Shown here: positions 9,232 to 18,475 of the stretch, in pieces
Position numbering within the stretch: position 1 is the stretch's first letter
Layout of the letters: every line of letters starts with the position of its first letter
Assembly: GCA_021815305.1 (NCBI GenBank)
Contig: JAKAHC010000007.1
Span: forward strand, 93,731-157,730
Direction: 5' to 3'
From: Deltaproteobacteria bacterium
GTDB lineage: Bacteria; Desulfobacterota; Deferrimicrobia; Deferrimicrobiales; Deferrimicrobiaceae
DNA length: 64,000 nt
The notes under the pieces: generated by a model
The model's input: only the letters and a program-made list of their open reading frames with translations
Told to the model about the DNA's origin: nothing
Databases searched by the model: none
Translations under genes and position numbers: made by a program

Positions 9232-10182
9232 ATGACGCCGGGGACGAAACTCCTCATCACGGGCGGGGCGGGGTCGTGCGGCAGGTACCTGACCGCCTCG
9301 TTCCTCCGCCAGGGGTGTGAAGTCCGGGTCATCGACAAGGACGTGGAGTCCCTCCGGTCCGTCGGGGACGGGCGGCTTACGCTTTTCCGGGCGGGCATCG
9401 AGGACAGGGACGCGCTGAAGTCCGCGGTGGACGGGGTGGATGCCGTCCTCCACCTCGCCTGGTCCTTCTCCGACGATCCCCTGGAAGTGCTGGAGCGGGA
9501 TCTGCGGGGCCACATCTATCTGTTGGAGGAGACGGCCGCCCGGAACGTACGGCACCTGATCTACGCGAGCACCGCGGTGGTGTACGGGAAGCCCCGGTAT
9601 TCCCCCATCGACGAAGGGCACCCCCTGCTGGTGGAAGAGGCGCGAAAGCCCCTGTACGGGATCGCCAAGGCCGCCGCCGAGAAGCTGTGCCTCATGTACG
9701 GGAAGGCCAGGGGACCGCAGGCCACCGTCGTCCGGTTCTGGTGGGCGTACGGGGACGATATCGGCGGAAAGCATCTGCGGGAGATGCTCAAAACCGCCTC
9801 CGCGGGAAACCCCCTCGAGGTTCCCGCGGATTCCGGGGGAAGTTTTCTCCACATGGCGGACCTGGCGCAGGGGATGGAGCGGTGCCTTTTCAACCCCGGG
9901 GCGTACGGGCGGACATGGAATTTCTCCACGGTCTACGTCACATGGGAAGAGGTCGCGGAGATGGTCCGCGACGTGACCGGTTCGCATTCCGGGATCCGGT
10001 GCATCCCGAGGGAAACGTGGACGGGAAGCGCGTTCCTCGCCGATCCGTGGGAGTTGTCCTGCACCGCGGCAGGGGAAGTTCTGGGGTACCGTCCCATGGA
10101 GGCCGGCGGCGCGAAGGCGTCCCTGAAAGGGGCGATCGGGAAATGCTGGGAGGGCATGCGCGGGAGAACGGAGTCCTCCTGA
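9232..10182 (+). CDS. NAD(P)-dependent epimerase/dehydratase (extended SDR)
   Basis: The 316-residue protein opens with the Rossmann motif TGGAGSCGRYL (GxxGxxG), has an acidic NAD-ribose residue near IDKDVES, and has the SDR catalytic YGIAK (Y-x3-K) with the upstream STAVVYG segment. These mark extended short-chain dehydrogenases that act on nucleotide sugars or related alcohols. ATG 9232 begins the conserved core; the frame is open further upstream through the terminator hairpin, which is unlikely to be coding. There are no polysaccharide genes nearby, so the substrate cannot be guessed. The next gene, a TerC-type protein, starts 56 bp downstream. Confidence 0.82.
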   Translation: MTPGTKLLITGGAGSCGRYLTASFLRQGCEVRVIDKDVESLRSVGDGRLTLFRAGIEDRDALKSAVDGVDAVLHLAWSFSDDPLEVLERDLRGHIYLLEETAARNVRHLIYASTAVVYGKPRYSPIDEGHPLLVEEARKPLYGIAKAAAEKLCLMYGKARGPQATVVRFWWAYGDDIGGKHLREMLKTASAGNPLEVPADSGGSFLHMADLAQGMERCLFNPGAYGRTWNFSTVYVTWEEVAEMVRDVTGSHSGIRCIPRETWTGSAFLADPWELSCTAAGEVLGYRPMEAGGAKASLKGAIGKCWEGMRGRTESS

Positions 10183-10238
10183 AGAAACGGGACAAGTCGC
10201 AACCAACAATCGGTCGTTAAGACCCAGGGAGGCGTCGC

Positions 10239-11027
10239 ATGCACTTCGATCTCGGCTCTTTCGGGCACATCGCGTTCACAACCGAATTTTTCTCCGCGCT
10301 GTTCAGCATCATCCTCATCAACCTGATCCTGTCGGGCGACAATGCGGTCGTCATCGCCCTTGCGGTCCGGTCGCTCCAGAAAGGCCAGCGGTTGTGGGGG
10401 ATCATCCTCGGCTCGGGCCTCGCCGTCGTGCTGAGGATCGGGCTCACCTTCTTCGCGGCGCAACTTCTGCTGATCTCCTTCCTGAAACTCGCCGGAGGGG
10501 CGCTGATCGCCTGGATCGCGGTGAAGCTGTTCACGGAAGGGCACGAAGAGGAAAAGGTCGAGGCGGCGGCGAACCTGTGGCAGGCGGTGCGGATCATCCT
10601 CGTCGCCGACCTGATCATGAGCATCGACAACGTGCTGGCGGTCGCCGGGGCGTCGAAGGGGAACATGTTCCTCCTGCTCTTCGGCCTGGGCACCAGCATC
10701 CCCCTCGTCGTGGGAACGAGCACCCTCCTGTCCATGCTGATGGACAAATACCCGGTCATCGTCACGATCGGTTCCGCCATCCTGGGCAAGGTCGCGGGCG
10801 AGATGATCATCACGGATCCCTGGATCCACGCGAAATTCCTTCCCTCGCACGCAACGGAAATCGCCGTGGAAGCCGTCTTCGCCGTGGGCGTCGTCGTGGT
10901 CGGAAAGCTCCTCGTGCGGAGGAAGCGCGCGGAGGGAGGTAGCGCGGCGCCTGCGGACGTGCACGTCCTGCGCACCGAAACGGCGGGTGCGGCGGCCGAG
11001 CCGGAACGTGAGAAGGAAACCGTGTAA
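10239..11027 (+). CDS. TerC-family integral membrane protein
   Basis: The 262-residue membrane protein has seven or so hydrophobic helices and two acidic TerC motifs, NLILSGDNAVVIALA near residue 30 and LIMSIDNVLAVAG near residue 130, the paired DN signatures that define the family. TerC proteins such as Alx and MeeF/MeeY export manganese or metallate secreted enzymes; a role in metal homeostasis is therefore likely but inferred. A long polar C-terminal tail ends at residue 262. The ribosome site is GGGAGG, 7 bases before ATG. A zinc/manganese-type ABC importer lies about 3 kb downstream. Confidence 0.85.
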   Translation: MHFDLGSFGHIAFTTEFFSALFSIILINLILSGDNAVVIALAVRSLQKGQRLWGIILGSGLAVVLRIGLTFFAAQLLLISFLKLAGGALIAWIAVKLFTEGHEEEKVEAAANLWQAVRIILVADLIMSIDNVLAVAGASKGNMFLLLFGLGTSIPLVVGTSTLLSMLMDKYPVIVTIGSAILGKVAGEMIITDPWIHAKFLPSHATEIAVEAVFAVGVVVVGKLLVRRKRAEGGSAAPADVHVLRTETAGAAAEPEREKETV

Positions 11028-11161
11028 CCCGGACGGATCCGCGTCGATTCGGGGAAAGCGGCCCGGGACACCGTCCGCACGCGTCGGAGCCGCGGGGGGT
11101 TCGGTGGCGGCGTGCGCGTCCATGGGTACGTGGTCGTTCCGCCCCGCGGTGGGGCCGTCCG

Positions 11162-11191
11162 TTGAAATCCGAACGGCTGTTTCACTATAAT
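11162..11191 (+). promoter_or_regulatory. Sigma-70 type promoter of ppdK
   Basis: TTGAAA (11162-11167), an 18-bp spacer and a perfect TATAAT (11186-11191) lie 40 bp before the ppdK start, in the 203-bp gap after the TerC gene. This is the best match to a housekeeping promoter that I noticed in the window. Confidence 0.8.
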
Positions 11192-11230
11192 GGCGGGACC
11201 GACTGAAACCATGCCTTGTGGAGGGCGCTG

Positions 11231-13888
11231 ATGGCCAGGGCGAAAAAGTACGTATATTTCTTCGGGAACGGCAAGGCGGAAGGAAACGGCAGGATGCGGG
11301 ACCTCCTCGGCGGAAAAGGGGCGGGACTGGCGAACATGACCAACCTGAAGATCCCCGTTCCCGCCGGCTTCACCATCACCACGGAGGCGTGCAACGCCTA
11401 TTTCGACAACAGGAAGAAGTATCCCCCCGGCATGTGGGAGCAGGTGCAGGCCAACCTGAAGAAGGTGGAGAAGGCGATGGGGATGGCGTTCGGGGACGCG
11501 AAAGCCCCTCTCCTCGTTTCCGTGCGGTCCGGCTCGAAATTTTCCATGCCCGGGATGATGGACACGATCCTCAACCTGGGGCTCAACGACACGACCCTGA
11601 AAGCCCTGGCCGACCGTGCCGGCGAGCGTTTCGCCCTCGACACCTACCGAAGGCTGATCACCATGTTCGGCGCCACCGTCATGGGGATCGAACGCCAGTT
11701 GTTCGAAAAGGCCCTGGAACGGATGAAGGAGAGCAGGCGCGCCCGGCTCGACACGGACCTTTCCGCGTCGGACCTGAAGGAGCTTGTCGGCGTTTTCAAG
11801 GAGATCTACGGGAAAGAGACCGGGGAAAGCTTCCCGGCGGATCCCCTGCAGCAGCTGAAACTCGCCATCAACGCCGTGTTCGGATCCTGGTTCTCGGACA
11901 GGGCGGTCACTTACAGGAAGCTCAACCAGATCCCGGGCGATCTCGGTACGGCGTGCAACGTCCAGGCGATGGTCTTCGGGAACATGGGGGAAAACTCCGG
12001 AACCGGCGTCGGTTTCACCCGGGACCCCTCCACCGGCCGGAAACGGTTCTTCGCCGAGTACCTCACCAACGCGCAGGGCGAGGACGTCGTGGCGGGGATC
12101 CGGACGCCTCTTCACATCGATGAACTGAAAAAGAGATTGCCCGCCGCGTACGACGAGCTGGAGAAGACGTACCGGAAGCTCGAAAACCATTACAAGGACA
12201 TGCTGGACATCGAGTTCACCGTCCAGGACGGCAAGCTTTACATGCTCCAGACCCGGGTCGGCAAGCGGACCGCCGCCGCTTCCCTCAAGATCGCCATCGA
12301 CATGGTCGGGGAGAAGCTGATCGACAGGGAAACGGCCATCCTGAGGATCGATCCCGACCAGATCGAAAAGCTCATGCACCCGTCCTTCGACCCGAAGGCG
12401 TCCGTCAAGGTCATCGGGAAGGGGCTTCCCGCCTCGCCCGGCGCCGCGGTCGGCAAGATCGTGTTCTCGGCGGAAGACGCCGAGGCGTGGGCCGCCCGGG
12501 GAGAGAAGGTGGTGCTCGTTCGGACCGAGACTTCCCCCGAGGATATCGGGGGAATGCACGCGGCCCAGGGGATCCTCACGGCCAGGGGGGGGATGACCTC
12601 CCACGCGGCCGTGGTGGCGAGGGGCATGGGAAAATGCTGCGTCGCCGGGTGCAACGCGCTCCACATCGACGAGGGCGCGAAGACCCTCACCCTGGAGCCG
12701 CATGTCCTCAGGGAGGGCGATTTCCTCACCCTGAACGGCACGACGGGGGAAGTCATCCTCGGGCAGGTTCCCCTCGTCGCTCCCGATCTGTCCGGCGATT
12801 TCTACACCATCATGAAATGGGCGGACGAGATCCGGGAGCTCGGCGTACGGGCCAACGCCGATACCCCCGCGGATGCCCGCATGGCGCTGAAATTCGGGGC
12901 GGACGGCATCGGGCTCGTCCGGACCGAGCACATGTTCTTCGAGGGCGACCGTGTGAAGGCGGTCCGCGAGATGATCCTGGCCGACGACACGGAAGGAAGG
13001 AAGAAGGCCCTCGCGAAGATCCTCCCCATGCAGCGGGAGGATTTCATCGGGATCTTCCAGGTGATGAACGGGCGGCCGGTGACCATCCGGCTTCTCGACC
13101 CGCCCCTGCACGAGTTCCTCCCGAAGACCCGGGAGGAGCTCGAGGAGATCGCCCGGGACATGGGCGTGTCCTTCCAGAAACTCCAGGCCAGGAACAAGGC
13201 GCTGCACGAGTTCAACCCCATGCTGGGCCACAGGGGATGCCGGCTGGGGATCACCTACCCGGAAATCTTCGAGATGCAGGTCCAGGCCATCATGGAAGCC
13301 GCCTGTCACGTGGTGAAACGGAAGGTGAAGGCCGTCCCCGAGATCATGATCCCGCTCATCGCCGACGTGAAGGAGTTGAGCGTGATGCGCGAAATGACGG
13401 TCCGGATCGCCGAAGAGGTCCAGAAACGCACCGGTGTCCGCGTCCGGTACGAGGTGGGGACCATGATCGAGATCGCGCGCGCGGCCCTGCTGGCCTCCGA
13501 GATCGCGCCGGAGGCCGATTTCTACTCCTTCGGCACCAACGACCTGACCCAGACGACCTTCGGCCTCTCTCGCGACGACGCGGGCAGGTTCCTGCCCTAC
13601 TACGTGGAGCACGGGATCTTCGAGCACGACCCCTTCATCACCCTCGACCGCAAGGGGGTCGGTCTGCTCATGAGGATGTGCATCGACAACAGCAGGAAGG
13701 TGAAGAAGGGGATGAAGATGGGGATCTGCGGGGAGCAGGTGGATCCCTCCTCGGTGGAGTACTGCTACGAGATCGGCCTCACCTACGTGAGCGGCTCGCC
13801 GTTCCGGTTGCCGGTCGCGCGCCTTGCGGCGGCCCAGGCGACGCTCAAGCGGAAGATGAAAAAGGGCCTCTCCAGGGCATCGGTGTAA
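11231..13888 (+). CDS. ppdK: Pyruvate, phosphate dikinase
   Basis: The 885-residue enzyme interconverts pyruvate, ATP and phosphate with phosphoenolpyruvate, AMP and pyrophosphate. It has the N-terminal ATP-grasp domain (VSVRSGSKFSMPGMMDTILN), the swivelling domain with phospho-histidine H458 in GGMTSHAAVVARG, and the C-terminal PEP/pyruvate barrel with catalytic C833 in GICGEQ. Length matches the family. ATG 11231 follows GGAGGG by 5 bases; a TTG 15 bases upstream is a weaker choice. It is monocistronic, with its own strong promoter and perfect terminator. With the PorGDAB-type enzyme it would link acetyl-CoA/pyruvate metabolism to gluconeogenesis in an anaerobe. Confidence 0.98.
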   Translation: MARAKKYVYFFGNGKAEGNGRMRDLLGGKGAGLANMTNLKIPVPAGFTITTEACNAYFDNRKKYPPGMWEQVQANLKKVEKAMGMAFGDAKAPLLVSVRSGSKFSMPGMMDTILNLGLNDTTLKALADRAGERFALDTYRRLITMFGATVMGIERQLFEKALERMKESRRARLDTDLSASDLKELVGVFKEIYGKETGESFPADPLQQLKLAINAVFGSWFSDRAVTYRKLNQIPGDLGTACNVQAMVFGNMGENSGTGVGFTRDPSTGRKRFFAEYLTNAQGEDVVAGIRTPLHIDELKKRLPAAYDELEKTYRKLENHYKDMLDIEFTVQDGKLYMLQTRVGKRTAAASLKIAIDMVGEKLIDRETAILRIDPDQIEKLMHPSFDPKASVKVIGKGLPASPGAAVGKIVFSAEDAEAWAARGEKVVLVRTETSPEDIGGMHAAQGILTARGGMTSHAAVVARGMGKCCVAGCNALHIDEGAKTLTLEPHVLREGDFLTLNGTTGEVILGQVPLVAPDLSGDFYTIMKWADEIRELGVRANADTPADARMALKFGADGIGLVRTEHMFFEGDRVKAVREMILADDTEGRKKALAKILPMQREDFIGIFQVMNGRPVTIRLLDPPLHEFLPKTREELEEIARDMGVSFQKLQARNKALHEFNPMLGHRGCRLGITYPEIFEMQVQAIMEAACHVVKRKVKAVPEIMIPLIADVKELSVMREMTVRIAEEVQKRTGVRVRYEVGTMIEIARAALLASEIAPEADFYSFGTNDLTQTTFGLSRDDAGRFLPYYVEHGIFEHDPFITLDRKGVGLLMRMCIDNSRKVKKGMKMGICGEQVDPSSVEYCYEIGLTYVSGSPFRLPVARLAAAQATLKRKMKKGLSRASV

Positions 13889-13900
13889 CGGTTTCCCTAA

Positions 13901-13932
13901 GGGGGCTCCCTCCGATATCGGAGGGAGCCCCC
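13901..13932 (+). terminator. Perfect palindromic terminator after ppdK
   Basis: GGGGGCTCCCTCCGA and its exact complement form a 32-base palindrome that folds into a stem of about 14 bp with a 4-base loop, starting 13 bases after the stop codon. Several T-rich bases follow (CGTTCCGTTCC). It is symmetric and could act from either strand. Confidence 0.85.
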
Positions 13933-14019
13933 CGTTCCGTTCCTTCGTTTTCCGGTCTCCATCCGCGGATCATCGCATCTCCAGGCACCGGCTTCCTCCC
14001 GCCGCTCATCTAATGCGAC

Positions 14020-14904
14020 ATGGGGACTCGATCGCACGGATGCCTGATCGCCGGGATCCTCGGCGGACTTGCCGTTTCCGCCGTGGCGGTTCCGGCGGCG
14101 CACGCCGGCCCGATCCGGATCGTCGCCGCCGAGAATTTCTACGGCGACATCGCCCGGCAGATCGGCGGCGCGGACGTCGCCGTGACGAGCATCCTGTCCA
14201 ACCCGGACCAGGACCCCCACGAATTCGAGGCGAGCGCTTCGACCGCCCGGGAAATCGCCGACGCGCGGATCGTCATCCGCAACGGCGCCGGGTACGACCC
14301 GTGGGCGCTGCGGCTGCTGTCCGCCTCCCGCTCTCCCGCGCGCGAGGCCATCGATGTGGCGAAGCTCCTTCACAGGAAGGACGGGGACAATCCGCACCTA
14401 TGGTACGATCCCTCGGCCATGCCTGCGCTTGCCGCGGCCCTTGCGGACACGCTCGCAAAGCTCGATCCGGCGCACCAGGCCGGCTACGACCGCCGTCTCT
14501 ACGCATTCCGGGAATCCATGGAGCCGCTCGAAGGAAGGATCGCCGCTCTCCGCCGGAAATACGCGGGGACATCCGTCACCGCGACGGAGCCGGTCTTCGG
14601 CTACATGGCGGATGCGCTGGACCTCGCGATGCGGAACGGCCGCTTCCAGCTCGCGGCCATGAACGACACCGAACCGGCTGCCGCGGACATCGCGGGCTTC
14701 GAAAAGGACCTGAGAACGCGGAGGGTGAAGGTTCTCCTCTATAACCGCCAGGCCGGCGGGGCCTTGGCCGGGCGGATGCGGAAGATCGCGAAGGAAGCCG
14801 GCGTGCCGGTCGTCGGCGTGACGGAAACCGAGCCCGCGGGAAGGGACTACCAGGAGTGGATGGTTTCGCAGCTCGATGCGCTCGACCGGGCGCTCTCGCG
14901 GTAG
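14020..14904 (+). CDS. Zn/Mn-type ABC importer, periplasmic binding protein
   Basis: The 294-residue protein has a signal peptide ending AAHA near residue 29 and the cluster A-I metal-binding fold. Two metal histidines are visible in DPHEFE and NPHLWYD. The third ligand region reads ATEPVFGYMADAL, with glutamate where ZnuA/PsaA proteins usually have histidine, and the fourth reads VTETEPAG instead of the common aspartate motif. This glutamate-type subfamily occurs in AztC-like and related proteins. ATG 14020 is chosen for the signal peptide; no strong ribosome site is seen. The importer ATPase starts two bases after its stop. Zinc is more likely than manganese, by inference. Confidence 0.85.
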   Translation: MGTRSHGCLIAGILGGLAVSAVAVPAAHAGPIRIVAAENFYGDIARQIGGADVAVTSILSNPDQDPHEFEASASTAREIADARIVIRNGAGYDPWALRLLSASRSPAREAIDVAKLLHRKDGDNPHLWYDPSAMPALAAALADTLAKLDPAHQAGYDRRLYAFRESMEPLEGRIAALRRKYAGTSVTATEPVFGYMADALDLAMRNGRFQLAAMNDTEPAAADIAGFEKDLRTRRVKVLLYNRQAGGALAGRMRKIAKEAGVPVVGVTETEPAGRDYQEWMVSQLDALDRALSR

Positions 14905-14906
14905 AC

Positions 14907-15701
14907 GTGGACGCGATCGCGTTCGACCGGGTCACGCTCGCGCGGGCGGGCCGTATCGTCCTCACGGATGTGAGCGCGGCGATCCGGCCCGGGGAGTTCA
15001 TCGGGGTCTTCGGACCCAACGGCGCGGGCAAAACGACCCTTCTGCACGCGGTCCTTGGTCTTCTGCAACCCGTCTCCGGCGCGCTCCGGGTCTTCGGGGC
15101 GACCCCCATGCGCGGGAACGACGAGGCCGGATACCTTCCGCAGACGCGCACCCCCTCCCCGGACCTCCGGTTGCGGGGTCGGGATTTTGTGGCGAGCGCG
15201 TTTCGCGGGGAACGTTTCGGGCTTCCCCGCCTCGGTCGCGACGGCAGGCGGGAAGTGGACTGGGCGATCGAAACGGTCGAGGCGAAAGCGCTTGCCTACC
15301 GGGTGCTGCGCGAACTCTCCGGGGGGGAACTCCAGCGGCTGCATCTCGCCCAGGCCCTGCTCGGCAAGCCGAAGCTGCTCCTCCTGGACGAGCCGCTCAC
15401 CGGACTGGACCCCCATTTCCAGGAAGCCGCCGTCGCGCTGGTGAAACGGATCCAGCGGAGCCGGGGGATCACGGTGCTCTTCACGGCCCACGAGCTCAAC
15501 CCACTGCTCGGGGCCATGGATCGCGTGCTGTACCTGGGCCAGGGGCGGGCGGCCCTGGGCACGGTGGACGAGGTGATCACCGGCGAGGTGCTGTCGCGCC
15601 TCTACGGGGCGCGCATCGAGGTGTTGCGCGGGAACGGCCGCATCCTGGTCGCCTCGGGTCGCGGCCCGGTCGAGTCCGATGTCCATCGCCACGATGTTTG
15701 A
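14907..15701 (+). CDS. Metal ABC importer, ATP-binding subunit
   Basis: The 264-residue ATPase has Walker A GPNGAGKT near residue 37, Q-loop LPQTRT, signature LSGGELQR, Walker B LLLLDEPLTGLD and the H-loop FTAHEL. It powers import by the neighbouring permease and binding protein. The GTG at 14907 is two bases after the stop of the binding-protein gene and opens directly into the conserved VDAIAFDRVTLARAG strand; earlier starts would only read through the previous gene. Its end overlaps the permease start by 23 bp. The family is sure, and the metal specificity follows only from the binding protein. Confidence 0.93.
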   Translation: MDAIAFDRVTLARAGRIVLTDVSAAIRPGEFIGVFGPNGAGKTTLLHAVLGLLQPVSGALRVFGATPMRGNDEAGYLPQTRTPSPDLRLRGRDFVASAFRGERFGLPRLGRDGRREVDWAIETVEAKALAYRVLRELSGGELQRLHLAQALLGKPKLLLLDEPLTGLDPHFQEAAVALVKRIQRSRGITVLFTAHELNPLLGAMDRVLYLGQGRAALGTVDEVITGEVLSRLYGARIEVLRGNGRILVASGRGPVESDVHRHDV

Positions 15702-16476
15702 GTACGGTTTCATGCGCACCGCCTTCCTGGCGGGCGGGGTCGTGGCGGTAGTCGCCGGGGCCGTCGGTTTCTTCCTGGTGCTGCGGCAGCTGACCTTTGC
15801 CGGCCACGCGCTCTCGCACGTGGGTTTCGCGGGCGCCACCGGCGCGATTCTCGTCGGCATCAGCCCGTTGTGGGGCCTCCTCGCCTTCACGCTGGCGGCG
15901 GGGGCCGCCATGGGGCTGCTCGGCGACCGCCTGCGCGGCCGCGACGTTGCGGTCGGCATCATCCTGTCGTTGTCGCTGGGCCTCGGAGTCCTCTTCCTTT
16001 CCTTCTACACGGCCCACGCGACCCAGGCGACCGCCATCCTGTTCGGCAACGTGCTCGCCGTAAGCCCGGACACGCTTTGGAGCCTGCTGGGGCTGAGCGT
16101 CCTCAGCCTGTCCGCCCTCGCCGCGATCTCGCGGCCCCTCCTGTTCGCCACGCTGGAACCCGATCTCGCGGAGGCGAAGGGCGTCTCTCTCCGGCTCCTG
16201 TCCGTCCTGTTCCTTTCGATCGTCGCCGTCGCGGTCGCCGAGGCGTCGCAGATCGTCGGCGTGCTCCTGGTGTTCGCCCTCATGGTCGGGCCGGGGGCCG
16301 CATCCCTCCGTCTGACTTCCCGCATCGGCCGGGGGGTCGCCCTTTCGATCCTTCTCGCGCTGCTGGAGACATGGGCCGGCATCGCGTTGGCCTATGTCAC
16401 GGATTGGCCGACGAGCTTCTGGATCGTGTCGCTCGGCTGCCTGGTGTATTTCCTCTCCGCTTTAAGTCCCGCTTAA
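15679..16476 (+). CDS. Metal ABC importer, membrane permease (ZnuB/AztB type)
   Basis: The 265-residue protein has seven to eight hydrophobic helices and the ABC-3 family signature region RQLTFAGHALSHVGFAGATGA, with the coupling region following near residue 85. This family is specific for divalent metal importers. ATG 15679 lies inside the ATPase gene; ATG 15694 (MFEYGFM) is an equally possible start and fits the family's N-terminus. The 23-bp overlap suggests translational coupling. No Zur- or Fur-like box was recognised upstream of the operon. Confidence 0.9.
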   Translation: MSIATMFEYGFMRTAFLAGGVVAVVAGAVGFFLVLRQLTFAGHALSHVGFAGATGAILVGISPLWGLLAFTLAAGAAMGLLGDRLRGRDVAVGIILSLSLGLGVLFLSFYTAHATQATAILFGNVLAVSPDTLWSLLGLSVLSLSALAAISRPLLFATLEPDLAEAKGVSLRLLSVLFLSIVAVAVAEASQIVGVLLVFALMVGPGAASLRLTSRIGRGVALSILLALLETWAGIALAYVTDWPTSFWIVSLGCLVYFLSALSPA

Positions 16477-16557
16477 GGATCGACCCCGTAGAATCGGCTC
16501 CATGGCGGGACGATCCGGCCCGAACCATCGGAAGGGAAAAAAATCAGGAGGCGCAAC

Positions 16558-16914
16558 ATGAAACGGAATCGGTTGACGCTGTTCGTCACGGCGGCCGCGA
16601 TTTTCCTCGCCGGCTCCCTGGCGTACGCGGGAAGGGGAAACGGCGGGGAACGGAACGAGGCGATGGCGCTCGCCAAGACCAAAATCGGCTTGGTCCAGGC
16701 GATCGCGGCCGCCGAACAACATCTCCAGGGGAAGGCGGTCCGGGCCGAGCTGGAAGATGAAAACGGGACCTTCGTCTACGGAGTGGAAGTCGCCGGCAAC
16801 GGCACCGTGAAGGATGTCAAGGTCGATTCCCTCGACGGGAAGATCCTGAGTGTCCAGGCCGACCGCGAGGGCGGATCCGGAGAACGGGAAAGGGAGCCGG
16901 AAAGCGAGGAGTGA
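16558..16914 (+). CDS. Exported PepSY-domain protein
   Basis: The 118-residue protein has a signal peptide (cut after SLAYA, near residue 24) and one PepSY domain: LVQAIAAAEQHLQGKAVRAELEDENG, then VYGVEVAGNGTVKDVKVDSLDGKIL. The acidic tail EREPESEE is unusual. PepSY modules are periplasmic and are often encoded with QseBC/PmrAB-type two-component systems and efflux genes, as here about 2 kb downstream. A strong site AGGAGG precedes the ATG. Its exact role, inhibitory or ion-binding, is not known. Confidence 0.85.
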   Translation: MKRNRLTLFVTAAAIFLAGSLAYAGRGNGGERNEAMALAKTKIGLVQAIAAAEQHLQGKAVRAELEDENGTFVYGVEVAGNGTVKDVKVDSLDGKILSVQADREGGSGEREREPESEE

Positions 16915-16994
16915 CGGGACATCGATATCGTTCCGGGGTTACACGGAGCGCAGATCGCCAGGATGGGCCGGATCGCCCGCCGAAGGAGGTTTCC

Positions 16995-17717
16995 ATGAGC
17001 ATCGAGATCGCGGATTTGAAGCTGGTCCTTCACGGCCGGCCGATCCTGAACGGGATCCGCATGAGCATGCGGGAAGGCGAAATCTACGGGCTGCTGGGGG
17101 AAAACGGCGCGGGCAAGAGCACGACGTTGTCGGTGGCGACCGGGCTGCGCGCCGCGACGTCCGGAAAGGTCGCCGTGCTCGGGATGGACCCGGTGCGGCG
17201 GCGCGCCGATCTGCACCGGGCGATCGGAGTGCTGTCGGAGCAGGGAGGATTTTACGGTTGGATGACCGCGCACGATTCTCTCCGGTGGTTCGCGCAGCTC
17301 TACGGAATCCGGTTGTCGCGGGGAGCGGCGGCCGATCTCCTCGTCCGGGTCGGGCTCGATCCCGGGAACCGGGGGCCGGTCCGGGTCTTTTCGCACGGCA
17401 TGAAGCAGCGCCTGGGATTGGCGCGGGCCATTCTTCACCGCCCCAGGCTGCTGATTCTCGACGAGCCGACCAACGGGCTGGATCCGCGGGGACGCAAGGA
17501 CATCCACGACCTGCTGACGGACCTGAACCGGCGGGAAGGCGTCGGCATCCTGCTGTGCACCCATCTCCTGGAGGATGTGGAGCAGTTGTGCGGCCGGATC
17601 GGCGTCATCCGCCGGGGGGAGACGCTGGTCGAGGGCGGCCTGGCCGAACTGGCGGTGCCGCGCGGCGGGTTGCAGGACTACTATCTGAACCTCGTGGGAA
17701 CGGAGAACGCGTCATGA
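16995..17717 (+). CDS. ABC-2 type transporter, ATP-binding subunit
   Basis: The 240-residue ATPase has Walker A GENGAGKST, Q-loop SEQGGFYGW, the degenerate signature FSHGMKQRLGLA (Ser-His-Gly in place of Ser-Gly-Gly) and Walker B LLILDEPTNGLDPRG. It is of the drug/lipid-exporter (DrrA/NatA-like) class. ATG 16995 follows AAGGAGG by 5 bases. It overlaps the permease gene by ATGA, so the two are translationally coupled. Substrate is unknown; the membrane partner and a small exported protein follow directly. Confidence 0.9.
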   Translation: MSIEIADLKLVLHGRPILNGIRMSMREGEIYGLLGENGAGKSTTLSVATGLRAATSGKVAVLGMDPVRRRADLHRAIGVLSEQGGFYGWMTAHDSLRWFAQLYGIRLSRGAAADLLVRVGLDPGNRGPVRVFSHGMKQRLGLARAILHRPRLLILDEPTNGLDPRGRKDIHDLLTDLNRREGVGILLCTHLLEDVEQLCGRIGVIRRGETLVEGGLAELAVPRGGLQDYYLNLVGTENAS

Positions 17718-18466
17718 ATCCGATCTTGTCCCTTACCCGCAAGGAAAGCGGGGAGCTTCTTTCGAGCGGGCGGGGCCTGGCCTGGCTCACGGCCCTGACC
17801 GTGGTCCTTTCGGTTCTGAGCCTTCTTCTCGTCAGCGACACCGAGCTGAGCCTCCTGGACAACGCCCAGGTCGTCTACATGGTGATGGGCACGATCGCCG
17901 CATTGGGAGCGCTACTGGCGGTCGTGTCCGGCAGCGACTCCCTGGCGGGAGAACGGGAGCGCGGCAGCCTCATCCCCCTGCTGCTGACCCCGCTTCGAAC
18001 CGACGAGATCGTCCTGGGGAAGATGAGCGGGCAGGTCGTCGCCTGGTGCGTGACCTATCTCCTGAGCCTCCCCTATTTGTGGGCGGTCGGCGGCGGCGGG
18101 CAGAACCTTCCGCAGGCGATCCTCGCCCTGGCGCTGTTCGGGACTCCGCTGGTCCTCGGGTTCGGTTTTTTCTCCCTGGGCCTGTCGGCGCGTTTCGGCA
18201 ACGTCCGGACGGCGCTTTCGACCTCCCTGGTCGCCCTGGCGCTGCTGGCCAGCCCCGTGCTGCTCGGTCCGGGCCTGCGTCAAAGCGCGGTCGGCAGGAT
18301 GTTCGACGCCGTGAACCCGTTTTCCGCGGCGCTGAACGCTTTCGACAGCGTCGTGATCGACTCGCAACCTTTCCTCGCGCAGGCGACCCGGTTCGCCGTC
18401 GTGCTCGTCTGGCTCCTCCTGGCGATGGCGTTCGCCGGCCGCAGCGCGCGGGACATGGAAATATAG
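17714..18466 (+). CDS. ABC-2 type transporter, membrane subunit
   Basis: The 250-residue protein has six hydrophobic segments and the ABC-2 central motif SGSDSLAGERERGSLIPLLLTP, a cytosolic loop typical of NosY/CcmB-like permeases. It starts with ATG 17714 overlapping the ATPase stop (ATGA). The final residues GRSARDMEI leave the membrane. A two-gene ABC-2 exporter with a third small membrane-anchored gene resembles the layout of nosFY or gliding-type transporters, but no nos gene is near, so the cargo stays open. Confidence 0.88.
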   Translation: MNPILSLTRKESGELLSSGRGLAWLTALTVVLSVLSLLLVSDTELSLLDNAQVVYMVMGTIAALGALLAVVSGSDSLAGERERGSLIPLLLTPLRTDEIVLGKMSGQVVAWCVTYLLSLPYLWAVGGGGQNLPQAILALALFGTPLVLGFGFFSLGLSARFGNVRTALSTSLVALALLASPVLLGPGLRQSAVGRMFDAVNPFSAALNAFDSVVIDSQPFLAQATRFAVVLVWLLLAMAFAGRSARDMEI

Positions 18467-18475
18467 GAGGCCCGT

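Noticed and set aside
10217..13627. A minus-strand open frame of more than 1100 codons across ppdK
   Set aside because: The plus-strand PPDK is complete with all catalytic residues. Very high GC at third codon positions leaves the antisense frame open, and its protein shows no recognisable domain.
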